Source: Lepidonotus clava (Eukaryota; Annelida; Polychaeta; Phyllodocida; Polynoidae). Taken from it: a stretch of DNA of 64,000 nucleotides. Of this stretch, positions 46,371-58,149 are shown piece by piece. The notes beneath the pieces are model-generated. The model was not told the DNA's origin, did not search any database, and worked only from the letters and a program-made list of their open reading frames with translations. Both the position numbers and the translations under genes were made by a program. Each line of letters starts with the position of its first letter. Position 1 is the stretch's first letter. The DNA lies in contig OW387148.1 of assembly GCA_936440205.1 (NCBI GenBank), positions 28,203,961 through 28,267,960 of the forward strand, written 5' to 3'.

Positions 46371-46830
46371 AAATTTTTTTTTTTATTTAATCCAATCTTA
46401 CATACATAAGTTCTTCCTTGGACGTTTGTGAAATAACACACATATGAAATGATGAGATGAAAAATGATTAGGTCTCAGGTAGGGGAATGAATATCATATA
46501 TACAATTTTCTTTCAATACAAGATTTAAACATTGGTTTTTTATCCGATCTTTGCTCATCTGCAGATAACTTATCCCACAGATCAACTCCTCTATAGTAAC
46601 TACTATTTAGTACCCTTGTTAAGTTTGTAAATTTCTTTACAAATTTAATTTTACCAGAACTTCTAGTAGTAACTTTACTGAGACTAGTATCACATTCCAA
46701 GTAACACTCATTATAACGATTGTTATACATCATCATCAACAATTGGGATTGCCGCCGCTTCTCCAAGGTTTGAATATTATACATATTCAGCAGCTCAGCT
46801 ACATATTTTAACCAAGACGTCAATCACATC
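46371..46830 (-). mobile_element. 5'-truncated LINE fragment, C-terminal end of reverse transcriptase frame
   Basis: On the minus strand an open frame (46494-46823) contains RRQSQLLMMMYNNRYN, RSSGKIKFVKKFTN, then SYYRGVDLWDKLSADEQ and KKPMFKSCIERKL. This is the pattern R-R-x-x-x-L-L-x-x-M-Y, Y-R-G-x-x-L-W-x-x-L, F-K-x-x-I found at the extreme C-terminus of many non-LTR retrotransposon polymerases. It is followed by about 110 bases of 3' UTR and an A-rich tail (T run at 46371-46382 on the + strand). The frame is lost just upstream of 46823, consistent with ordinary 5' truncation. The clade (CR1, RTE or Jockey-like) cannot be set from this part. Confidence 0.7.
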
Positions 46831-47034
46831 CAAATGCTATCCAAAAGCTACCTTATGCTATCGTCAATCTATACCCAACCTAATAAGCCTATCCCAGTTT
46901 ACACAAACATCAAAGATTACCATGAAACATTTTCAAATTTGTTTCTGCACTTATTCCATGAACACAGTTGCATAACAGAAAATTGCATCTAAGATAAATT
47001 GCATCTTAAATTGGAAAATTGCAGCTTTATATAT

Positions 47035-47110
47035 TTGCCCTTTGCCCATAGGAATCATTGTTAAAGCCTGTCAGCCCAGCCTTTAATGTCCAACCCTATT
47101 TTACCCTGAA
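47035..47110 (+). repeat. Dispersed repeat block, relative of 24715
   Basis: TTTGCCCATAGGAATC, TTAAAGCCTGTCAGCCC and AATGTCCAACCCTATTTTAC match the 24715-24800 block with about 20-25% difference. Confidence 0.5.
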
Positions 47111-47383
47111 ATACAGCATTTTGATTAGCTGGCAAACCTCCAAATCTGTTCAATTGATGACCTTTAAGAAATTATAATGTTTTAGCAACACTTAGGGATA
47201 TAGAAGAATATAACTGTTACTTATTTCAGTATCCCCAACTCTAGGAGACAAGGAGGGCTTAGACTGCAATTTTGTCCGACCCTTGTCCAACCTTGGTATA
47301 TACTGAATGTGGGATGGGCTTATTATCCCTAACTCCACCTTTCTCTCCGCTCTTCCCACCAGCTCTCCTCTCCTCCTTTCCAG

Positions 47384-47532
47384 ATCCTCCCAAGCTCACG
47401 ATCAATAGGGCATTGCATTCGGAGTACGCATGGCAGCTTTCGATAGCAGCATTACTTCTATCCTTCATTATCGTCCACCCGTGTCGTCTTCTGGTATTAT
47501 CGCTCAGAAAGCCAAGGGGAAGCTATACTTGA
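47384..47532 (+). CDS. Candidate terminal exon encoding a membrane segment
   Basis: A very strong acceptor (CTCTCCTCTCCTCCTTTCCAG, shown here as its 21-base tract ending at 47383) precedes an open frame reading PPKLTINRALHSEYAWQ, a hydrophobic segment LSIAALLLSFIIV, HPCRLLVLSLRKPRGSYT and a stop at 47530-47532. A hydrophobic stretch of about 18 residues followed by basic residues suggests the last transmembrane helix and short tail of a membrane protein. I recognise no family, and no upstream partner exon was found. Confidence 0.3.
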
Positions 47533-48319
47533 TAGGCGGCCATATTGTGTCAGAATTCCTGGTAGTTCCACAACCTTAGTTAGGAATATCTTTTGTGGAC
47601 AGTAGGCCGGTTTCACTATTGATGAATGGCGTTTTTTCTGTTTTTGTTTATTAGAATGAGCTACACAGGATTCAACCTAAAGTACTGTGTCAAATGAAGG
47701 CTTATCAAACTGTCCCTTAGCTACCTAAAATCGTGTTTATTTTAATATGTATCCTTATCAAATTTGACAGGCCTGGAAAATGTATGACCTATGACAAATC
47801 AGAAATTTTTTTCAGGTAAATCTAGTAAATTATTAAAGGAATGAACTGTCAAGTACATGAAGTACGCGGTGTCTAGAGGGTTAATTCGCAGTGGCTTTAT
47901 TTTCGTTGCGTTTGAACAAATGATAATTCAGAAACTATTGCTGTATGTGCGCATATTCCTTGCCCATTTAAAAGAATCATTGATGCGTATCCAGCACTCC
48001 AAAATCCGATGAGGGATGATGATAGATTGAAAAGGTCCTATAAAACCTAATGTCACGCGCATCACATTTCCTCATTTTTTGATAGGGAGAGGTTGAAATG
48101 GGGAGGAAACCCTCAACAAAACATCATCTCTTTTGGTGGGGTCCTGCGTTCCCTCTTCTTCTTTTGCGTGGGACCCAAACAACAGAAAGAGAGCAAATCG
48201 TGAACACTTGCATGAACGTGAGGGATACGATTTGAACAATACTATGTAAATGTATATAATACGTATAAACATGCAAAACCATAACCCCTTTTTGAAAGCC
48301 AGGATCCACCCTTACTCTG

Positions 48320-48482
48320 AGGGGTATTTGCAGCTTGCAAAAAGGTTGAGAGTTTTATCACAAATATGTAGGTTTTCTATGGTTTCCTTGTGGTCGGGGA
48401 TACCAACATGTTGGTATCAAAACCGCAGACTACTTGTGGTACCGCAAATGCTTCCTACGGCATAGTGGAATATGGCCTTTAA
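48320..48482. mobile_element. Foldback element, TATTCCAC family (right half)
   Basis: It holds the core palindrome TACCAACATGTTGGTA (48402-48417), then ACCGCAGACTACTTGTGG, TACCGCAAATG and the terminus CATAGTGGAATATGGCC with TTTAA. Relatives: 2855-3098 and 1595-1755. Confidence 0.65.
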
Positions 48483-48651
48483 TCCACTTGTGGTTAAGCA
48501 TTGCAGGGTAACATCTCAGTGGTAGACACTAGTCTGCCTACCGAAATGTCCTGGTCGTTCATAATTTACCAAAGGTCGTAGGTGTGTAGTTTTCTGTCTC
48601 TCGTGCACGCAAGGATGGCAGAATCCCATTCAGTAGCATGTAGGGATGCAA

Positions 48652-49222
48652 GCCCGTATCCAGGGGGGTGACGTGGGGTATGCGTCACCCCCCCCCCCCC
48701 CCCCCCTTGGCTAGGCTAGGTCCACTTTCTGGAAAAGGTTTTTCATTATCTGTTTACCATTAGACCTGTTTCAGTGGTGAATTTAGAGGGGGGCAAGAGG
48801 GCACATGCACCCCCCCCCCCCTGTTTCTTGCCTAGTTCGGACTTTATTAAAGTAAAATTTGGCCCAAAAGTAATCAATGAAATCTTTTCCCCAATAGCCT
48901 GCCCCCCTTTTAAAATCCTGAATCCACCACTGTGATCTTACACAGGTATTTGTCTCACCATCGATATCCCTCTAGTACCCCTGCCAATCATTTTTCATTT
49001 CCAACACTGTCGGGTCCATTTGGTAAGTAAAAAGAAAAAGAAAAAAGAAAAGATTTTTCTTTTGGTAATAACAGCCTACCTACCCGAATTGTGTAGCCTA
49101 TGTTACCTGAACACAACAATAATTGGCCTTATATCCTCTTCCTACACTTTGAATTCTGTGATTGGAAAAAGTTCCACTTTTTGGGTGTGGTCACCCCCTC
49201 ATAGAAATTCCTGGATACGGGC
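48652..49222. mobile_element. hAT-like MITE with a second MITE nested inside
   Basis: Outer ends GCCCGTATCCAGG (48652-48664) and CCTGGATACGGGC (49210-49222) are a perfect 13-bp inverted pair. Inside, 48772-48932 has its own ends CAGTGGTGAATTTAG and CTGAATCCACCACTG. Both carry long C and G runs. The order shows that the CAGTGG element arrived second. Confidence 0.7.
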
Positions 49223-49689
49223 CTGAAACCATAAAATACCATTGGGAACAAGCCAAATATACAGACATAAGATAACAAGCAAACCTCAGACATGAACATG
49301 ACCATGCCAACTCAGGATTTTGCATGACAGGCCTCTATATAAAACATTAAAGCTCAGCGCATAAAAAGAAGCCACAGAGTTCTTCCTGATCTATGCAGGA
49401 AGCAGTGACTCTTCTGGTGCATGTTGCAATGAGCGCTAGTGAATTCAGTGTTGAATATAAAACATCCGGTGAGTAACATTGGTAGGTGTAAGGGCAGCCA
49501 ATATTCATGGTATGTGATTGTGTCTCTGTGTGTGTATGTGGGTGTGTGTTCCGTATAGGAAGGGAAGGTGAAAAATGTGTAAGTGGATGACTCTAAATTG
49601 GTCAGACAGAATTCCTTGGTGCAGAGTAGGCTTATAGGTGAAAGCTACTGTTTCTTTCATGTTGGGATTCATAAATAAATACAAAGGGT

Positions 49690-50215
49690 TTTTGGACATC
49701 AGGGCTTGTGATGGCCAACATGTTCCACATAGGCAGCAGGGTTCATATTGGCAAAGGTTCCTCACAGGGTTTGGATTAGAGAAGATGATCCACAAAAAGA
49801 CATCAAGGGTTTGTAACTGGCACACATGTTCCACACAAACTGCAGGCTTTGTGGTGGCTACATGTGGCACATGATCAGCAGGCCTGGGAGCTCGTGATTG
49901 GCAACATATTCCTCACAAACTGCAGGGTTTGTGACGGGGAACATGTTCCACACAAACTGCAGGGTTTGTGATGGGCAACATGATACAATAGAGCTTGTGC
50001 TGGGCAATATTATTTTACCACACAAAACACAGGGTTTGTGATAAGAAATATGTACAACATAAACTGCAGGTTTGTTATGGACAACATGTTCCACACAAAG
50101 GCATTATGGGTTTGTAATGGAAATTCATATAATACGTTCCACGCAATAGGGTTCATAACGTGCATGTTTATGTTCCACCCAAACAGAAGGGTTTAGGAAG
50201 GGCAACATGTGGCAC
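49690..50215 (-). repeat. Irregular ~40-bp minisatellite (GGGTTTGTGATGG...ACATGTTCCACACAAACTGCA)
   Basis: About a dozen units combining GGGTTTGTGATGGGCAACA and TGTTCCACACAAACTGCA, best preserved at 49910-49980. Minus-strand open frames with repeating CGTCWP- and NKPAVCVEHV-like strings arise from this repeat, not from a gene. Confidence 0.8.
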
Positions 50216-50330
50216 ACAGACCACAGACTCACAAGGGCCTAGCAGATCTAGAGCTCCAGTCAAGGGGAACACAGGGAACCCCTGCACGTTTCAGGTTGGC
50301 TTGTCAATAACGACACATGGTTAACACTGG

Positions 50331-50376
50331 CCCATCCCAGCCCATCCCAACCCATCCCAGCCCATCCCAACGCCCC
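50331..50376 (+). repeat. CAGCCCATCC short tandem repeat
   Basis: Four to five units of CCCATCCCARC. Confidence 0.8.
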
Positions 50377-51009
50377 TAGCCCCACCCCTACACAGCCACT
50401 GAGCATCGGGTCCAACTCACAGAGGGTTTGATTTCAGGGGCTCCAGAACCTCACATCTGCCTTGCCAACAATGGCATTTTTGTAAAATAAACAAATCACA
50501 CGACATGAATAAATTGCAGAAGAAAATCACATAGCAAGGTGAATTTCTTAATTTTGACAAGGCACATGAACGCATATTGGTGCCCTCATGGGACAAAAGA
50601 ACAATAAATAATGTGATATGTTTTTAAAAAAAAAAAAAATCAGAATCGATTGGAAATGGAAACCTCTCACTCTTCCCTCAAGATCCCCATTCTATCGGAT
50701 TGCCGCTGCTTCAGTCCACCCCACATAGGCATCAGCGACAATCGGGACACGCGCCAAATCGACCCAGCTTAAGAAAAAACAAAAAGAAAATGGATCGAAA
50801 AAAGTATAAAAAAAAGACTAGTCCCACTGCGCTTCCGTCAAAATAACGGTCCCTGATTGTAAAAACACGTGGTTTGTTTGCCCTGCCATAGTGTTCTGTC
50901 GAGTATGGTTTTGTCATCCATGACTTGCTGCTAAACATAGCCTCTGCAATATGTTGGAATGAGCTTTTTTATTGCAGATTTTCTGGTAGATAAGAGCAAA
51001 GGGCTTATG

Positions 51010-51078
51010 CTTAGATGGTGGAGCACTGGTCCACATATTCGTAGGTCCCCAGTTCAAGTCCTTTACGTGGTTTAACAC
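51010..51078 (+). tRNA. tRNA-like relic with B box
   Basis: CTTAGATGGTGGAGC resembles a D arm with A box, and CCAGTTCAAGTCC a B box 40 bases later. No acceptor or anticodon stem closes well, so it is a decayed tRNA or SINE head. Confidence 0.3.
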
Positions 51079-51702
51079 TTTTGAGATTTGTACATTCTTG
51101 TACTTCCATTATGGAGATCCAACCGATAGTGGTCCACAATGACACTCTCTGTTCTTTTTGTAATACTATTATGCCCTGATATAAGGACAATTACTAGCTA
51201 GCAAAGGGGTTATATTCTTATATACTATTCCTAGAGCATAAATTCCATGAACCATGGAATCAATAGTGCTGCCTGGGAGGCAAGCACTAGTACTAGCTAC
51301 ATAAACAAAGAAACAGTGTATTTATTGAGTGTAGACTATTGTGGTCAAAGTGCATCAGAACTGCAGAGTGCATCTTGTCATAGGTGTTTAACGTACACAG
51401 TCTTATAATATATCTCATACTATACAAAAGAGGTTCTAGATTCCTATTGGAAAAGGGGGGATCCACCCTAGGATCATACTGTTTCACCACGCCCAGTATA
51501 CAGTAGAGGGTTAGTTACACAAGATGCAAGTTTTAATCTTGATAGCAGAGAGCTATAGATTCGAGATGTCATATAGAAGACTTAGAAATGGCACTTGAAT
51601 ATGTGTTTGGCAGTATACACGGTGCAGTGCTTAAGCTTGTATCAGCTTTCTTGGTAAGAAGCCCCTTGGTGTTCATCGGTGGGATTCATGAGTAGTTCCC
51701 AC

Positions 51703-51994
51703 TTAAGCCTGTATTCCACGATGCGTTTCTGTCACTTGCGTCATCAGCTTGCATTGCAATGCAAGTGAAACATTCCACAACGCAAGTGATTAACGCATCT
51801 GGAGTGGAATGCAAAGTATATTCCATGATGTGTTGGACTTGCGTTCATGGAACGCAAGTATGAACGCAAGTAAAAACGCAAGTTTACTTGCGTTTTTACT
51901 TGCGTTCAGATACCAACATGTTGGTTTTATACTTGCAATTCTTAATTAGAGGGAACGCAAGTGCCACTGAACGCATCGTGGAATATAGCCTTTA
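51703..51994. mobile_element. Foldback MITE saturated with AACGCAAGT
   Basis: Ends TTAAGCCTGTATTCCACGAT and ATCGTGGAATATAGCCTTTA are inverted. ACGCAAGT occurs five times and ACTTGCGT four times in 290 bp, with a core hairpin ACGCAAGTTTACTTGCGT and the palindrome ACCAACATGTTGGT (51914-51927). TTAA/TTTA flanks fit the family target. Confidence 0.85.
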
Positions 51995-52480
51995 CAAATA
52001 AGAGGGTCTACATACTTTGAAATAGGTCACTATCACCCCTAACAATGTTTGATATCTATGCATAACAAGCTCATAACGTTTATTACCTTTATCATTATAG
52101 AGCACATTGATACCGTTATAATATAACGAGAACTTCGCCTATTCATGTGATTTACCAAAAATAGTTCTTGCATCACGCTGAAAGTACTATTTACATGTAA
52201 TACTTATAACAAGTTCGCATTTGTTTAAAAAACAAAAGAACACCACTGATTAATGTGATTAAGTGCACGATTAAGTGCACGTTAATTACTAATAAAATAA
52301 GTTTATTTAGTTTTAATCTAAAATTGATGCTGATATAAGAAAAAGAAAAATTGTATACTTTGCATGAAAATGAAAAAACCTAAAGTCTGCTTCAAACAAA
52401 TGAATAATGTTAGATGGGCATAAGAAAACATAACAATATATATAAATGTTATGAAATATTTAAAAGAAAAAGTCTTAACA

Positions 52481-54074
52481 TCTGCTTGGAGAGTAACTGT
52501 CATAAAATCTGCTTGGAGAGTGTACAGCTTAAAATCTGCTTAGAGAGTGATGAAAACCTTTTTGGAAATTACCAGCAGTCAAAACATATAAACTTGATGG
52601 AAAAATAAAAAATTGAAACTGAAACATCAGCTTGGAGAGTGTAAACCCTAAAATCTTCTTGGAGAGTGCCAGCAATCAAAGCATATAATCTTGATGCAAA
52701 AATACAAATTTGATACTGAACATCTGCTTGAAGAGTGTACATCCTAAAAATCAGCTTGGAGAGTGATGCAAACCTATTCTGAGATAACCAGTACTGAAAA
52801 CATATAAGCTTGATTCAACAATAAAGATTTGAAAACGAAACATTTGCTTGGAGAGTGTGAACCCTAAAATCTGCTTCAAGATTGATAAAAACCTGTTTGG
52901 CGATTACCAACACTCAAAACATTTCAACTTGATGCAAAAAAAATAAAAATTTAAAACTGAACATCTGCTTGGAGAGTGTAAACCTAAAATCTGCTTGGAG
53001 AGTGATAAAAACCTGTTTAGAGATTACCAGCAGTCAAGACATTTACACTCGATGCAAAAATAAAAATTTAAAACTGAATATCTGCTTGGAGAGTGTAAAC
53101 CTAAAATCTGCTTGGAGAGTGATGAGAACCTATTAGTAGATTACTAGCAATGAAAACATCTAAACTTGATGCAAAAATAAAAACTTGAAAACGAAACATC
53201 TGCTTGGAGAGTGTACACCTTAAAGTCTGCTTGGAGAGTGATAAAAACCGGTTTGGAGATTACCATCAGTCAAAACATTTAAAGTTGATGCTAAAAAATA
53301 AAAAATAAAAAATAAACATCTGCTTGGAGAGTGTAAACCTAAAATCTGCTTGGAGAGTGATAAAAACCTGTTTAGAGATTAACAGCACTCAAAACATTTC
53401 AACTTGATGCAAACAAATAAAATTTAAATCTGAATATCTGCTTGGAGAGTGTAAACCTAAAATCTGCTTGGAGAGTGATGAGAACCTATTCGTAGATTAC
53501 TAGCAATGAAAACATCTAAACTTGATGCAAAAATGCAAACTTGAAAACGAAACATCTGCTTGGAGAGTGTACACCTTAAAGTCTGCTTGGAGAGTGATAA
53601 AAACCGGTTGGGAGATTACCATCAGTCAAAACATTTAAAGTTGATGCTAAAAAATAAAAATTAAAAACTGAACATCTGCTTGGAGAGTGTAAACCTAAAA
53701 TCTGCTTGGAGAGTGATAAAAACCTGTTTAGAGATTAACAGCAGTCAAAACATTTAAACTTAATGGAAAAAGAAGATTTTCAAAACCAAACATCTGCTTG
53801 GAGAGTGTAAGCCTTAAAGCTGCTTGGAGAGTGATGAGAACCTATTTGTAGATTACTAGCAATGAAAACATCTAAACTTGATGCAAAAATAAAAACTTGA
53901 AAACGAAACATCTGCTTGGAGAGTGTACACCTTAAAGTCTGCTTGGAGAGTGATTAAAACCTCTTTAGACATTACCAGCAGTCAAAACATTAAAACTTGA
54001 CAAGAAAAGAAAATTTTGAAAATCAAACATCTGCTTGGAGAGTGTAAGCCTCAAAGTCTGCTTGGAGAGTGATG
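52481..54074 (+). repeat. ~118-bp satellite with three-monomer (356-bp) higher-order repeat
   Basis: Each monomer holds two ATCTGCTTGGAGAGTG words, one followed by TGTAAACC or TGTACACC, one by GATGA or GATAAAAACC, then an A-rich half. Monomer starts (TCTGCTTGG): 52723, 52843, 52964, 53081, 53199, 53319, 53437, 53555, 53675, 53793, 53911 and 54030, after an irregular 5' edge from 52481. From 53081 three monomer types recur in fixed order: GATGAGAACC type at 53081, 53437 and 53793; CACCTTAAAG type at 53199, 53555 and 53911; third type at 53319, 53675 and 54030. Each type repeats every 355-356 bp. No coding capacity. Confidence 0.95.
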
Positions 54075-54899
54075 CCCATACATGATATTTCTAATCATAG
54101 CCCAGGCATCCACCATGGCTGTAGTCATTCCTGGCCACAGGTTCCACCTGGTTCCACATGGCTGCATGCACTGCTGGTCACTCAGTAATCCACTTGTTTA
54201 CCTGATGCCAAGGACACTCTCACCTGTCATGGTAGACTTGCCTAGTACATATACCTATACCTACTTACACTAGGCCAACTGTAATCACTAACACTTGGGT
54301 AAAACTAAAATATAAAAGGGACCTTCACAATTCTAGTAAACAGGAAGTGAGGTGTTCTGAGGTCAACTTTGAGGTCACCTGTCATTGAAACCAATGGTAC
54401 ACTCAGGCCAACTCCATATCTGAGCATAACCTTGATGACCTTTGTACCCTTTAACCCTGCTCAGAATTATATACTGAACACAAAGTATCACTTTAAACAT
54501 GCAATCAAGAAAGATAAGCAGAAACAATTCAAATAGTTGTGCGTGCTTCTTTAATATTAATGAACAACATTGCATTGTTCAATAATCTGGATGATAGATC
54601 AAGAACACAGGCTTATACCCTTGAACACATGTCCTTCAGAGCAAGAGCATTTAAAGTGGATGAGGTGATTGCATGTAAGACCAAGTGGAAAGACTAACCT
54701 CTCGCTTCTACTTGACATTTGATTGGAAATTTTAATCTGGCTTACTAAAACGACTGAGGCAAAATCAATGCAAGCCACGGCAACCAATTTCAGCATCATT
54801 TTTAGGTCTCGGATCAGCTGTCATATTTCAAACAGATCTGACTGCCACAGTATTCTAATTAAGTATATTAATTGGTAGGCTTGCACGAGTATACATTTG
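54075..54899. other. No gene seen
   Basis: Sequence after the satellite contains CAGGTTCCACCTGGTTCCAC, a short direct repeat, and no supported exon. Confidence 0.45.
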
Positions 54900-54925
54900 T
54901 GTGTGTGGTGTGGTGGGGGGGGGGG

Positions 54926-54993
<68 letters not shown>
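54900..54993 (+). repeat. (GT)n microsatellite with G run
   Basis: GTGTGGTGTGG, a run of nine or ten G, then about 32 GT dinucleotides with one CG step. Confidence 0.95.
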
Positions 54994-54995
<2 letters not shown>

Positions 54996-55998
54996 GTGCT
55001 CGTGCATGCTTTTGGTTGACTTACGTGATCTGACAAAGAATGACCATTCCCATTTGCCACTTTGCATGTTCAACATTTTTAGTTGGTATAGATGTACATG
55101 CCAGGATATTGTGTTTTTTTTAAAATTCACTTTCAGTTTATTTCAAAACTGTACAGCTCATATACAAAGCATATCTGATATCCCGCTGAATCAGTTCATA
55201 TTGAGCATTTTCATAATATTTATAGAGAGTAGTTTACAATCACAACATAGATAAATGTTGAGATATAATATCAACTAGTCTATACTTTGTGCCTGTGAAT
55301 TCACATCAAATTGATGATAATGAGATGAAAATGAGACAATGAAGAATAATACAATCCAACACCTGATACATTGTTATGAGTTATACATACCAAATACCGT
55401 TCGGACAGTAATATGACTGGAATTGTAAGATATAAGGTCAAACCAATTTTGGTATAATGAATAAATTGGCATATTAGCATATCAATTCATTGGAACACAG
55501 GACACACAAAATAGCAAGAAAAAGACAAATACACGAAACGAATCCACCCGACGTAACCACAAACTTTATTCAGCTCATTTGTTACAGTTTGTCACAACCT
55601 AATGATCTTCATTCCAGCCATCACTGGTTTGGAGTCTTTATATGGGTGCCAAGTGTCGACTTGGTCACAAATATTGTCTGGGTTGCATTTTCTCAGAGAT
55701 TCTGATTTGTAGAAAAATGTTTTACATTATACATGTTATATCTAGTAGTTATGCCATTTAAGGTTATGACAACATTTCATTCTACAGCTGTTTCACTGAA
55801 CATCAAGCATTTTGTCTTCCAAAGGAACAAAAAAAATTAGAAAATTCTATAATATTTGAATTAGAACTCAAAGAGAAAAAGGAAGCATGACATTCGTGGC
55901 AGGGAAAGATCGACAAAAAATAGTCATACTGTAACACTACCAATGTAGCCCTTAGACACTAATGATGTTTGGTATGCAAATAAAGCTGGGTAATAAGA
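54994..55998. other. No gene seen
   Basis: AT-rich, no exon or repeat family recognised. Confidence 0.45.
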
Positions 55999-56433
55999 AA
56001 CCAGACGAGTAATGTTTGGCGTCCCATATAATAAGCCTTAGTACCAAGTTATTCGACAAGTAACCAGGCAGTAATGTTTGGCGTCCCATATAATAAGCCT
56101 TAGTACCAAGTTATTCGACAAGTAACCAGACAGTAATGTTTGGCGTCCCATATGATAAGCCTTAGTACCAAGTTATTCGACAAGTAACCAGACAGTAATG
56201 TTTGGCGTCCCATATGATAAGCCTTAGTACCAAGTTATTCGACAAGTAACCAGGCAGTAATGTTTGGCGTCCCATATAATAAGCCTTAGTACCAAGTTAT
56301 TCGACAAGTAACCAGACAGTAATGTTTGGCGTCCCATATGATAAGCATAGTACCAAATTATTCGACAAGTAACCAGACAGTAATGTTTGGCATCCCTTAG
56401 TGCCAAGTTATTTGACAAGTCACTCTTGGCACC
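55999..56433 (+). repeat. 62-bp tandem repeat, about 6.5 copies
   Basis: AATGTTTGGCGTCCCATAT recurs at 56011, 56073, 56135, 56197, 56259, 56321 and 56382, steps of 62 except the last (61), each followed by TAAGCCTTAGTACCAAG and TTATTCGACAAGTAACCAG. Units differ at only a few sites, so the array is young or homogenised. A 64-codon minus-strand frame is only the repeat read in all three phases. Confidence 0.95.
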
Positions 56434-57901
56434 CCATATTAATGGGCTTGCTAGGTGAAGAGCTCCCGTCTAAATGTGAAGTATTAATTTGAATGGGGAG
56501 AAGGTGGGGAGGGAGGGGATAGGTTAACACTGACGTCTGAGGCTCATTACAACTTGGCCTTTAGCTCCTTTGATTGGCTGTAATTTTTGCAATTATTCTC
56601 ATTGTTTGAATGACTATTGCAGTCTTTGAGGATAGTGGGCTGCCAAAAGTTGGTTTTCATAGAAGCTACAGGTATTTCCTTAAATTGACTTTCTATCTGT
56701 AGGCTGTTAGCTATAGTGGAAATATCAGAATTGAATCATAACTAGGATTAGACATTGGAGAGCCCAAGCTTCAAAAACGTGGGTGCGAATTAAAACCGTA
56801 AGCAATTACATTCATGAAAAAACTAAGAATCATCCCGCTGGGCTTTGCAAAGTGTAGGGAAAACACATGCCTGTTACTTTGAACTCGCCCTAAACAGTCC
56901 TAAAATGAATATCCTTCAAACAATTTCACTTCCCAATTCAGTGAAAGGGGAAAACATAAACTGTGATAGCTCGGTTCGTGGGAAAATCAGCTATCATATC
57001 GTGCATCGTGGGCCCAGTAAATGTCTTCAGGTAATGGCCGTTCGGATAAGGTTCGTTTCCATTGTGGAACCTGCTTTGGTGGCCCACAATGTAAACATAC
57101 CTGGTGGACCTCATGAATATTTATGAGATGTACTAATGGGCCCAATATCGATCTCTTTGCACGCAGCCCTTGAATATTTTAACACCAGAACGCGCTATTA
57201 TTTCTTTGAAATGCCTAAGTTCACTTACTTAATAGGTGCTTAGCCTATTTACTCTGCATAACACACTATAGACTATATATATAATAAGATAATATTGAAG
57301 GCCTTGAATATATTGCTTGCTATCTTGTTGGCCTTTATTACATAGATTTGCAAATCCCGATAAATAGTTTTGAATCAATATTAATGCCATTGAAAGTAAA
57401 TAGTTTTATTGGAACGACGAGCAGTTATACAGAATTAAAATAGTACAAAATTGTATTGGGAAAATTGTTATGAAAAGGTATTGGCACATCCTCCCCTTGC
57501 CAAGCTCCTGCTATAGGACAGACAAAACCTTTGCGTGTGTTTGCTAATACGCACCATTTTAGTGCTTAGCCTATAATACTGGACCCCCCCCCCCGCCTTT
57601 TTTTTTATTTTTAGAAATCCTTGATCTGCCTCCGATTCCCGACATTCTATACTGATAATGTATGAACTATGGCTGACACCAATTGCCCTAGAAGGGTTAG
57701 AATAACCAGAGTATTACGACCTTTCCAATATACTACTATCCCTTGCGACGCAAGTTCTATAAAGAATTTCAAATTATATGCAGGGCACAATGGTTTTTGT
57801 TGGGTAGCATGGGCTGGCGTTGCCTAGAACCCTTTCGATTTCTTAGAACTTTTCTCAAATGACCATACGTCAAAGGGAATGTTTTTGCTCCCCAAAATCT
57901 A
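56434..57901. other. No gene seen
   Basis: A 93-codon open frame at 56845-57126 has no recognised domain. A hAT-like scrap with a C run lies near 57575-57640. Confidence 0.4.
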
Positions 57902-58051
57902 AGGGCCGTCCATAAATGACGGCATGCACCCGGGGGAGGGGGGGGGGGTACAGTCCCCTATACATTTCTATAGTAAAAGCATGACGAAGGGGGGGGGGGA
58001 GGGGGGTCAACAATGGTCCAAAATAGCATGACGTCATTTATGTACGGCCCT
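57902..58051. mobile_element. Short MITE with AGGGCCGTCCATAAATGACG ends
   Basis: Left AGGGCCGTCCATAAATGACG and right GACGTCATTTATGTACGGCC plus CT are inverted with few mismatches. GCATGCAC/AAGCATGACG and long G runs lie between. Confidence 0.75.
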
Positions 58052-58149
58052 CCTGATATTTTAGATGAGCCATGTTATTGTTATACATATATCAATGACA
58101 TGCCTAAATATACCTAATAATGGCAGGTTGGAAGAGTCATGCCACATGC

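Noticed and set aside
49505-50094. Minus-strand frames with repeated Cys-Gly-Thr-Cys strings, resembling a Cys-rich secreted protein
   Set aside because: The strings track the irregular 40-bp repeat and shift frame with it; no signal peptide or splice sites support them.
52481-54074. CRISPR-like array
   Set aside because: Repeats are 118-bp monomers without unique spacers, in eukaryotic DNA; it is a satellite.
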